From Acidobacteriota bacterium (GTDB taxonomy: Bacteria > Acidobacteriota > Terriglobia > Bryobacterales > Bryobacteraceae), in the NCBI GenBank assembly GCA_016213775.1, contig JACQZR010000248.1, forward strand, positions 55,242 through 119,241: a stretch of 64,000 nt of DNA. The letters run 5' to 3'. How positions within the stretch are numbered: the first letter of the stretch is position 1; each line of letters opens with the position of its first letter. The position numbers and the translations under genes are program-made. Positions 46,783 to 53,382 of the stretch are shown piece by piece. The notes under the pieces were generated by a model, which was given only the letters and a program-made list of their open reading frames with translations, was not told where the DNA came from and did no database searches.

Positions 46783-47619
46783 ATGACACGTAGAAACTTC
46801 GCAGCCTCCGTCAGTGCTCCGGCCGTGCTCTCCGCCGCCAGCCAGGTATCCTCCAAGCCTCGCAAAGGCAACCTCCACCAGTCCGTCTGCCGCTGGTGTT
46901 ATGCCAAGGTGCCGCTGGAAGATCTCGCCAAGGAAGCTGCCAAGATGGGCCTCGTCGGCATCGATCTGCTTGGACCGGACGATTGGCCCATAGTTCAGAA
47001 ATACGGGCTCACGCCTACGATGGCATCCGGCGTGTCTACGATTGCGAAAGGCATCAACCGCGTGGAGAACCACGACGCCATCGAGAGGCAGCTTCGCGAC
47101 ATGTTCCAGAAGGCCAAGGCCGCCAAGGTGCCGAACATCATCATCTTCTCGGGCAATCGGGAAGGCCTTGCCGATGAACCCGCCATCGAGAACTGTGTCC
47201 GCTTCCTGAACAAGGTGAAAGCCGAAGCCGAGGACCTCGGGATCACCATCAACATGGAGTTGCTCAACAGCAAGGTGAACCACAAGGACTATCATTGCGA
47301 CCGTACCTGGTGGGGCGTGGAGATGTGCAAGCGCACCAACTCGCCACGCGTGAAGCTACTCTACGACATCTATCACATGCAGATCATGGAGGGCGATGTG
47401 ATCCGCACCATCAAGGACAACATCCAATGGTTCGGCCATTTCCACACTGGCGGCGTCCCGGGGCGCAACGAGATCGACGCCACGCAGGAGTTGTTCTATC
47501 CGGCGATCGCGAAGGCGATTCTGGACACCGGCTTCAAAGGCTACTTCGCCCACGAGTTTATCCCCAAGCGCACGCCGCTCACCTCGCTCGAAGAAGCCAC
47601 CACGCTCTGCGATCTGTAG
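46783..47619 (+). CDS. Hydroxypyruvate isomerase-like TIM barrel, exported
   Basis: This 278-residue protein has a short twin-arginine signal (MTRRNFAASVSAPAVLSAAS) followed by an AP-endonuclease-2-type TIM barrel: NLHQSVCRWCYAKVPLEDLA, VGIDLLGPDDW, GITINMELLNSKVNHKDYHCD (Glu), VKLLYDIYHMQIMEGDV (Asp, His), WFGHFHTGGVPGRNEI and HEFIPKR. The Glu, Asp, His and Glu set fits the metal site of hydroxypyruvate and related sugar isomerases. It seems misplaced outside the cytoplasm, but exported members of this family are common in this phylum. The long frame upstream of 46783 lacks a start signal and is rejected. The gene is followed after 5 bases by an ABM-domain gene. Confidence 0.85.
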   Translation: MTRRNFAASVSAPAVLSAASQVSSKPRKGNLHQSVCRWCYAKVPLEDLAKEAAKMGLVGIDLLGPDDWPIVQKYGLTPTMASGVSTIAKGINRVENHDAIERQLRDMFQKAKAAKVPNIIIFSGNREGLADEPAIENCVRFLNKVKAEAEDLGITINMELLNSKVNHKDYHCDRTWWGVEMCKRTNSPRVKLLYDIYHMQIMEGDVIRTIKDNIQWFGHFHTGGVPGRNEIDATQELFYPAIAKAILDTGFKGYFAHEFIPKRTPLTSLEEATTLCDL

Positions 47620-47624
47620 ACCGC

Positions 47625-47915
47625 ATGAGCGTACACAACTTTGCACGGTTTGAGCCCCGCCACGGCATGGAGGCCGAGGTCCGCACCGAGTTGCTGGCCG
47701 TCGTTTCCCCGACACGCACCGAACCGGGCTGCCTCAGCATCCACGTCTACGAAGCCGTGAATGAGCCCAGCGTGTTCTTCATACATTCGGAGTGGAGAGA
47801 TGAGGCTGCCTTCGACGAGCACACGCGCTTCCCGCATACAGTGAGGTTCGTGGAGAACATCAGCCTCTATGTGACCCACCCGGTGAAAGGCGACCGCACG
47901 AACGAGATCGCGTGA
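47625..47915 (+). CDS. Antibiotic biosynthesis monooxygenase (ABM) domain protein
   Basis: This 96-residue dimeric alpha-beta-barrel protein matches the ABM family: FARFEPRHGMEAEVRTELLAV, PGCLSIHVYEAVNEPSVFFIHSEWRDEAAFDEHTRF and HPHTVRFVENISLYV-like ending. ABM proteins can be quinol or polyketide monooxygenases, haem-degrading or simple binding proteins; the sequence does not tell which. It starts 5 bases after the isomerase-like gene and is certainly in its operon. The ATG at 47625 is chosen because the family begins with this strand. Confidence 0.82.
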   Translation: MSVHNFARFEPRHGMEAEVRTELLAVVSPTRTEPGCLSIHVYEAVNEPSVFFIHSEWRDEAAFDEHTRFPHTVRFVENISLYVTHPVKGDRTNEIA

Positions 47916-47925
47916 TGCGGCTTGC

Positions 47926-48936
47926 TTACCAGACGTGAACCCACTTCGGAGCGGTGCCGGGCTCGTCGCTCAACAGGGATCGCCTCCAGCGCGAGGCTTC
48001 GATACGCTCCACCAACGGCGTGAACCGGCGGACGCCGATCCGGTGCAGGTCGTTGGCGGCATCTTGAAACGCTGCCCGGTCGGCATTGACCACACCGAGA
48101 ACAGTGCGGTTCCCGGCGATCAGATCATGGAACGGAAAGTCGCCACTGGCGTTGCCCGCGCCGAGAATCACAGCGACTCCGGCAGGCCGTAGTTTGCTCA
48201 CCGCGAGGAAGCCTGCGTGAGGAGCGCCCGCCGCCTCGATGGCGATGTCAGCATCCGGCGGATCGGCATGGCAGTAAGCCGCGCCGCACTCCACCAGCCA
48301 TCTCGCACGCGGGGAGTTCGCCGGCTCCAATGAATGCACAATCACATCGATGCCGCGGCTCAACAGCACGAGCGCACAAAGAATGCCGATCGGGCCCGCG
48401 CCAATCACAAGCGCGCGTTCCGGCGTGCCCGGATAGGCATGGAGCGCCATGCGCACGGCCTTCTCCACAACGCTCAGCGGTTCCATCAACACCGCGGCAT
48501 CCCGAAGCTCGCCGGGGATGGGAACCAGATCTTGCTCCTTATCTACCGCCAGTTCGGCGAAGTAGCCGTGCGCGCCGATGATCCCTCGCTCCGTGTACGC
48601 GCCTGTGAAACAGAGGTCGCGGCGGTCCACGGCACAGAAGCGGCAGGCGGGGTCGCAGGCTCGGCGGATCATCGGAGCAACCAGGTCGCCGGGCTTAAAA
48701 GCAGCCACCTGCGACCCGACGGCCAGCACTTCGCACAGTGCTTCATGACCCAGTACCAACTGCTCTTCTCCGGCCGGCGGGCGTCCAAACCGGCCTTGGA
48801 TCAATCCGCGATCGGTGCCGCAAACGCCGATTTCCAGAACGCGCAGCAATACATCGTGACGCCCGGCCAGCGCAGGCTCCGGACGCGCCACTTCAGACAG
48901 CGTCCGGTCCGTGTACCGCAAGGCCAGTGCACGCAT
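47926..48936 (-). CDS. Glucose-dehydrogenase-like zinc alcohol dehydrogenase
   Basis: This 336-residue MDR enzyme has GVCGTDRGLIQGRFG and LGHEALCEVL for the catalytic zinc, and CDPACRFCAVDRRDLC for the structural zinc. A Rossmann domain follows (RALVIGAGPIGILCALVLL). The lack of a second Cys pair in the first lobe and the C-terminal DFPFHDLIAGNRTVLG block match the archaeal-type glucose 1-dehydrogenases. It would oxidise glucose or a similar sugar to the lactone with NAD(P). The ATG at 48936 begins MRALALRY as in relatives; upstream codons are rejected. It ends 11 bases from the ABM gene and starts 10 bases after the glycosyltransferase stop, so it is probably in that transcript. Confidence 0.85.
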   Translation of the reverse strand: MRALALRYTDRTLSEVARPEPALAGRHDVLLRVLEIGVCGTDRGLIQGRFGRPPAGEEQLVLGHEALCEVLAVGSQVAAFKPGDLVAPMIRRACDPACRFCAVDRRDLCFTGAYTERGIIGAHGYFAELAVDKEQDLVPIPGELRDAAVLMEPLSVVEKAVRMALHAYPGTPERALVIGAGPIGILCALVLLSRGIDVIVHSLEPANSPRARWLVECGAAYCHADPPDADIAIEAAGAPHAGFLAVSKLRPAGVAVILGAGNASGDFPFHDLIAGNRTVLGVVNADRAAFQDAANDLHRIGVRRFTPLVERIEASRWRRSLLSDEPGTAPKWVHVW

Positions 48937-48946
48937 AAGAGTGCTG

Positions 48947-50356
48947 CTATCCCTTCTTGCGGCCAACCATGATGAGTTCGAGTCCGCCCCATGGAACCAG
49001 GGCATTCATGTGCCGCGTGATCCAGACCGTTTTATCGAAAAGCTTCAACCAGAATTTGGCAATCTGCCGGCGTCCAAGCAGCTTTCCAAAGAACCACCAC
49101 GCCAGAGTACCGAGCTTGGAGATGTGACGAGACGACTCAACCGTAATGCCATTGGCGGAAAACCATTGTTCGATCTCCACTCTGGAGAAGCGTCGCTTAT
49201 GGCCGCGCGTCTCGTCGAGTTTGCAGAACAGTCCTTTGCCTTGCGGCGCCAGCACGATCAATCGTCCGTTTGGTTCCAGCACGCGCACACATTCGCGAAT
49301 GACGGCTTCCGGATTCGCCGCGGTTTCCAGGTTATGAGAGCACATCACGGTGTCGAATTTCTGGTTCAGCGCCGCGAAGTCATCCGGATTGTCCTGATCG
49401 AGCTTGGCCACCTTCACATTGGGTGTGCGCAGGAACCGGTTCTCCAACGAGTGCAGGTACAGCGGGTCGGATTCAGTGGCGACGTACAATTGACGTCGAG
49501 CCATCAGGCGCGCGGACAGGCTGCCGATGTTGGCGGACATCTCCAGCACGACATCGCCGAGATACGGGCGTAGTGTCTGTGTGATCCAGCTCAGGTATGC
49601 AGGAGTCCCGCTGATATTGTTGAGAAAGGCGCGACCGTAGGGCTGAACGTAGAGATCATCCACGATCCAAAAATGCAGGATCACGCCGAGCGCCTTGAGG
49701 CCGTCGCGCCAGCCGATCTTCTTCCCTTCCTCGTAGGTGCGCCCGTGGTAGCTGATGGGCACCTCGTAGATGCGCAGCTTGCGCTTTGCGCACTTCATGG
49801 TGATCTCGGGCTCAAAACCGAAACGGTTGCTGCGGATGGGGATGCTCTTCAACAGGTCCGTGCGGAAGACTTTGTAGCAGGTCTCCATGTCCGTCAGCTT
49901 GATGTTCGAAAACACGTTCGACAGCAGCGTCAGGTACTTGTTGATCATGGAGTGCCAGAACGGCAGAACGCGCGTCTGTATGCCGGCCATGTAGCGCGAG
50001 CCGAAGACTGCATCGGCGCGCCCATCGAGCAGGGGCCGCATCAGGACGGGATACTCAGAAGGATCGTATTCGAGGTCGGCGTCCTGCACGAGTGAGAAAT
50101 CGCCGTTGGCGTAACCGATGGCGCTGCGCACAGCGGCGCCTTTCCCCTGGTTCACTTCGTGCCGGTACAACCGTATGCGGGGATCGGCTGCGGCCATTCG
50201 TTGGAGGATTGCGTAGGTTCCGTCGGTGGAACAGTCATCAACGATAATGAGCTCCCTTTCCATGTTCTCCGGCAGGGGAGCGTTCAAAACGAGCGAGAGA
50301 CTTCGCTCCACCACCGCCTTCTCGTTGTAGACGGGAATCAAGATCGATAAAAGCAT
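48947..50356 (-). CDS. Glycosyltransferase 2 fused to a methyltransferase
   Basis: This 469-residue protein joins two enzymes. Residues ~1-225 are a GT2 (dolichol-phosphate mannosyltransferase-like) domain: LLSILIPVYNEKAVVERSL, LIIVDDCSTDGT, NQGKGAAVRSAI and LVQDADLEYDPSEYP (DxD). Residues ~260-460 are a class I methyltransferase-like domain beginning GDVVLEMSANIGSLSARL, in which the usual GxGxG is reduced to SANIG; later NLETAANPEAVIRECVRVLEPNGRLIVLAPQ is typical. The methyltransferase may therefore bind its cofactor weakly or not at all. There is no membrane anchor. The ATG at 50356 starts MLLSILIPVYNE. It diverges from an oxidoreductase gene across 25 bases. Confidence 0.88.
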   Translation of the reverse strand: MLLSILIPVYNEKAVVERSLSLVLNAPLPENMERELIIVDDCSTDGTYAILQRMAAADPRIRLYRHEVNQGKGAAVRSAIGYANGDFSLVQDADLEYDPSEYPVLMRPLLDGRADAVFGSRYMAGIQTRVLPFWHSMINKYLTLLSNVFSNIKLTDMETCYKVFRTDLLKSIPIRSNRFGFEPEITMKCAKRKLRIYEVPISYHGRTYEEGKKIGWRDGLKALGVILHFWIVDDLYVQPYGRAFLNNISGTPAYLSWITQTLRPYLGDVVLEMSANIGSLSARLMARRQLYVATESDPLYLHSLENRFLRTPNVKVAKLDQDNPDDFAALNQKFDTVMCSHNLETAANPEAVIRECVRVLEPNGRLIVLAPQGKGLFCKLDETRGHKRRFSRVEIEQWFSANGITVESSRHISKLGTLAWWFFGKLLGRRQIAKFWLKLFDKTVWITRHMNALVPWGGLELIMVGRKKG

Positions 50357-50365
50357 GCAAACTAT

Positions 50366-50375
50366 CAGTATACTG
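50366..50375. promoter_or_regulatory. Palindromic -10 core shared by divergent genes
   Basis: CAGTATACTG is a perfect palindrome. It gives TATACT on the plus strand, 7 bases before the ATG at 50382, and TATACT on the minus strand, 10 bases before the ATG at 50356. The whole space between the two start codons is 25 bases, so both mRNAs would be leaderless or nearly so. Confidence 0.55.
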
Positions 50376-50381
50376 GGGCAT

Positions 50382-51509
50382 ATGTCAGCCACATCTTCGC
50401 GACGTCAATTTCAAGGAGCCGCCGCGGCCGCGGCCACCTTCCTCATCGTCGAACCACACCAGGTTCGAGGCTCTCAAGCCAACTCCGCACTCACCATCGG
50501 ACTCATCGGATGCGGCGGGCGTGGAATGCACGATAGCGGCATCGCCGCCAAGAACGAATTCGCGCGCATTGCCTTCATTTGCGATATCTACGACGATAAA
50601 CTGGCAGCCGCGCGGCAGAAATTCTCCGGCGCCAAAGAAACGAAAAACTACAAGGACGTGATGGCCAGCAACGTGGACGCTGTGCTGATTGCCACGCCGG
50701 CCTTCCTGCACCCGGAACACTTTGAAGCAGCCGTGCAGGCCCGCAAGCACATCTTCATGGAAAAACCCGCCGGCGTCGATTCCGCCGGTTGCCGCCGCAT
50801 TGTGGAAGCGGCCAAGAAGGCCGACAAGACCAAGCGCATCACGGTGGATTACCAGCAGCGCTACGGCAAGGATTACCAGATGGCGTACAAGCTGGTGAAG
50901 TCCGGCGAACTGGGAGCAGTGAAGATGATTCGCGCCGCCTGGCTGGGCGGACCGCCGCCGACGCGCACGGGCCATCCGCAATCGGAAGAAAAGATCCGCA
51001 ACTGGTATTTCTATCGGGAAACCTCCGGCGACATCATCGTCGAGCAGGATTGCCACAATCTCGATGTCGTGAACTGGTTTATGGGCGGGCACCCGGTGAA
51101 GGCGAGCGGCTACGGCAGCCGCGCGATGCGCACCATTGGCAATGTTCTCGACAACCTCTCGGTGAGCTATCAGTACGAGAACGGCACGGTGTTCAGCTAT
51201 AGCGCACACCAGTTCGGCCGGCAGACCTATCAGGATATCTCCGAGTCGTTCATTTGTGAAAAAGGGTCGGTGAACACGTCGCGCCGCGGGGTGACCATTC
51301 AGCGCGGCGAACGCAAGGAACTCGAGCGCGTGGAGACAGCGCACGACATCACGCAGGACGCGGTGAACCAGTTCATTGAAGGCTGCCGGACTGGAAAGCT
51401 GGAGAATGCTGCGTTCCACGCCGCGGAGAGCACGCTGATGGCGATCATGGGACGCGAAGCGATCTACGCTGGCAAGGAGATGACCTGGGATCGCGTCTCA
51501 AAAATGTAG
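50382..51509 (+). CDS. Tat-exported Gfo/Idh/MocA-family oxidoreductase
   Basis: This 375-residue protein has a twin-arginine signal (SATSSRRQFQGAAAAAATFLI) followed by the Rossmann motif IGLIGCGGRGMHDSGIA. VLIATPAFLHPEHFEAAVQARKHIFMEKPAGVDSAGC carries the EKP motif, and DIIVEQDCHNLDVVNWFMGGHPVKASG is the catalytic-domain block. It is a close paralogue of 22695-23825. The ATG at 50382 is used because the Tat signal begins there and TATACT lies 7 bases upstream; the earlier in-frame ATG at 50355 sits in the neighbour. Unlike its paralogue it is not in an operon. Confidence 0.9.
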   Translation: MSATSSRRQFQGAAAAAATFLIVEPHQVRGSQANSALTIGLIGCGGRGMHDSGIAAKNEFARIAFICDIYDDKLAAARQKFSGAKETKNYKDVMASNVDAVLIATPAFLHPEHFEAAVQARKHIFMEKPAGVDSAGCRRIVEAAKKADKTKRITVDYQQRYGKDYQMAYKLVKSGELGAVKMIRAAWLGGPPPTRTGHPQSEEKIRNWYFYRETSGDIIVEQDCHNLDVVNWFMGGHPVKASGYGSRAMRTIGNVLDNLSVSYQYENGTVFSYSAHQFGRQTYQDISESFICEKGSVNTSRRGVTIQRGERKELERVETAHDITQDAVNQFIEGCRTGKLENAAFHAAESTLMAIMGREAIYAGKEMTWDRVSKM

Positions 51510-51551
51510 GTGGGGCAGGGGTTCATCAGCGGAATTGACGCGCCGCCACCA

Positions 51552-52757
51552 TCAGTTGGCGGCCTTCTTGCCGGGCGAGAACAGTGACACCGATGGGATG
51601 ATGGAAAGGTATTCCGAGAGCCCCTTCTTCTTCTCCATCGCTGCCGGTTTCTTGTCGAGCATATACTGCGCCAGTTGGGCGAATTGCTGGCCCAGTTCGG
51701 AGCCTGGATCCACGGCCTTTCCCGCCGTCATAGCACGGTGAACACCCTGATAGTCGTTGGCGAACGTCATGAGGACTGGAAGATCGAGAAGGTCTTCCAC
51801 CTGGTCCGGATTGACGATGGCGCGCTTCTGGCAGCGATTCAGCAGAATAGCGATGCGGTCACCAAGGTCGATGCTGCGCAGATAGGATATCTTCTCACGA
51901 GCAAGATGCAACGACGGTACCTCCGGAGTAACCACGAGGAAGATACGTTTGGATTCGTGCATTGCCTCGACCGCGAAGCGCTCAAAGCCGCCCGATAGAT
52001 CGAGAAAGACAGCGCGGTAGTTGCGGCGCGCGAACTCGATCAGATGGTTCATGTGCGAGGCTTCCAATCGCATGTCCGGATTGAGATGACCGGAGTGGAG
52101 CACATCCAGGTGCCCAATAGTGGTGATCAGTTGGGGCCAGATGCTCTCGTCCATCTGGAACATGCGGGCGGCAGCATCCAGCACCGAGTACCCGTTATCG
52201 AGTTGCAGGAGAAAACGGATCATCCCGGAAGTGGTGTCGAGATCCACCAGGAGCGAGCGTTGATCGGGCAGCTTGCTCACCGCGATGGCTGCATTGGCGG
52301 CAATAGTTGTGGTGCCAACTCCCGGCTTGGATGGCAGGAAGCTGAAGACCAGATCCGTCGATTCCATCTGGACTGGCTTGCGGTCGAGGACCTCTTTTAC
52401 CCGCAGAACAGCATCCCAGACCGACTGCCGCTGAAAGGGCATCGCAAGGAATTCGCGCACTCCGCTGCGCATCACTTCGAGGAGCGTTTGTTGATCGGCA
52501 GTGCGGCCAATGGCGATGAATTGAACGCCTGGTAGCTGCTCTTCCGCCGCTGTGATGATTTCCAGGGCTCTGCTGAGCGATTCGATGCTGATGAAGAGTA
52601 TCTGCGGCGCGTTGGCCCGGAGGATCCGAGTCAGCTCATGAGCTGATGGATAATGTGGAATCGTTCGGATGACCGCGAGGATTCCAGTGCCGGATAGCGG
52701 CTCTTCAAGCCGCTCGGCAACTTCCTGGTCCGGACAGATGATCGCTCCCTTCAGCAT
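51552..52757 (-). CDS. CpaE-like ATPase with receiver-like domain
   Basis: This 401-residue protein has an N-terminal receiver-like domain (~1-110: MLKGAIICPDQEVAERLEEPL, QFIAIGRTADQQTLLEVMRSGVREFL) without a clear phospho-acceptor Asp. A MinD/ParA-type ATPase follows: FLPSKPGVGTTTIAANAAIAV (Walker A variant), SLLVDLDTTSGMIRFLLQLD and VFLDLSGGFERFAVEAM. This is the domain order of CpaE/TadZ, which places type IV-like (Flp/Tad) pili at the cell pole. No other tad/cpa gene is in the window. The ATG at 52757 has AGGAG 5 bases upstream; a GTG 3 bases earlier is too close. Confidence 0.88.
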   Translation of the reverse strand: MLKGAIICPDQEVAERLEEPLSGTGILAVIRTIPHYPSAHELTRILRANAPQILFISIESLSRALEIITAAEEQLPGVQFIAIGRTADQQTLLEVMRSGVREFLAMPFQRQSVWDAVLRVKEVLDRKPVQMESTDLVFSFLPSKPGVGTTTIAANAAIAVSKLPDQRSLLVDLDTTSGMIRFLLQLDNGYSVLDAAARMFQMDESIWPQLITTIGHLDVLHSGHLNPDMRLEASHMNHLIEFARRNYRAVFLDLSGGFERFAVEAMHESKRIFLVVTPEVPSLHLAREKISYLRSIDLGDRIAILLNRCQKRAIVNPDQVEDLLDLPVLMTFANDYQGVHRAMTAGKAVDPGSELGQQFAQLAQYMLDKKPAAMEKKKGLSEYLSIIPSVSLFSPGKKAAN

Positions 52758-52974
52758 CACTGCTCCTACCTTTCCACACTAGAGGTTTTGCTGAAGGATG
52801 GAAATCCATGTCTGGGACTAGTGAGCACGGGGAAAGGGCCTGATGGATACACTAAGCATCTCAGCGGTACTGCGGTGAAAGCCCTAGGGGTGATTCCCGT
52901 CTGAGAGCCGTTTCTGCCCAATCCGCTTCTCATTTGCTGCCTCTTTGACCTTGCCACAACGTTCTCTGACCTTC

Positions 52975-52989
52975 CTCTGCTCAGCAGAG
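52975..52989. repeat. Palindrome upstream of the zinc-ribbon gene
   Basis: CTCTGCT at 52975-52981 and AGCAGAG at 52983-52989 form a 15-base palindrome around one C. It lies about 37 bases before the -10-like TACTCT (53026-53031), a normal position for an activator or repressor site. Confidence 0.4.
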
Positions 52990-53025
52990 AGTTGTTTCCT
53001 GCTCGACCCTGAGACCTAACCGCGC

Positions 53026-53031
53026 TACTCT
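53026..53031 (+). promoter_or_regulatory. -10-like TACTCT for the zinc-ribbon gene
   Basis: TACTCT ends 6 bases before the ATG at 53038, with no Shine-Dalgarno sequence between, again fitting a leaderless start. Confidence 0.4.
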
Positions 53032-53037
53032 GTCCCT

Positions 53038-53358
53038 ATGGCCAAACCTTCAACTCCCTCTCTACCTCCTATCGACATAATGTGTCCATGTTGTGAGGCC
53101 TCCTTGCGAATTGATCCAGCAACCGCATCCGTTTTGAACTACAAAGAGAAAGAAAAAGCGAAAGTGTTCGAGGATTTCTCCGCGGCGGTCAAGAGCTATC
53201 AGGGGGAAGCCGCTCGGCGCGAGGAAGCATTCCAGAAATCCCTTGCCGAGCATAAGGTGCACAAAGAGGTGTTGGAGAAGAAATTCGATGACCTGTTTAA
53301 AAAGGTAAAGGAAGACCCCGATGCCACCCCCCGCAAACGCGACATCGACTTCGACTAG
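53038..53358 (+). CDS. Small zinc-ribbon/coiled-coil protein
   Basis: This 106-residue protein begins with a proline-rich stretch and a CPCC motif (DIMCPCCEASLRID), half of a zinc ribbon. A long charged helix follows (YKEKEKAKVFEDFSAAVKSYQ, then EEAFQKSLAEHKVHKEVLEKKFDDLFKKVKEDP). The second pair of cysteines expected for a full ribbon is missing, so zinc would have to be shared in a dimer. Acidobacterial proteins of this shape are known only as hypothetical. It has no signal peptide. It lies 24 bases before the propeller-PHP gene. Confidence 0.7.
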   Translation: MAKPSTPSLPPIDIMCPCCEASLRIDPATASVLNYKEKEKAKVFEDFSAAVKSYQGEAARREEAFQKSLAEHKVHKEVLEKKFDDLFKKVKEDPDATPRKRDIDFD

Positions 53359-53382
53359 AACCGCCGACCGGGAGAGAACCCA

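Noticed and set aside
52766..52957. 63-residue minus-strand frame upstream of the CpaE-like gene
   Set aside because: No ribosome site, no family resemblance and composition like non-coding sequence.
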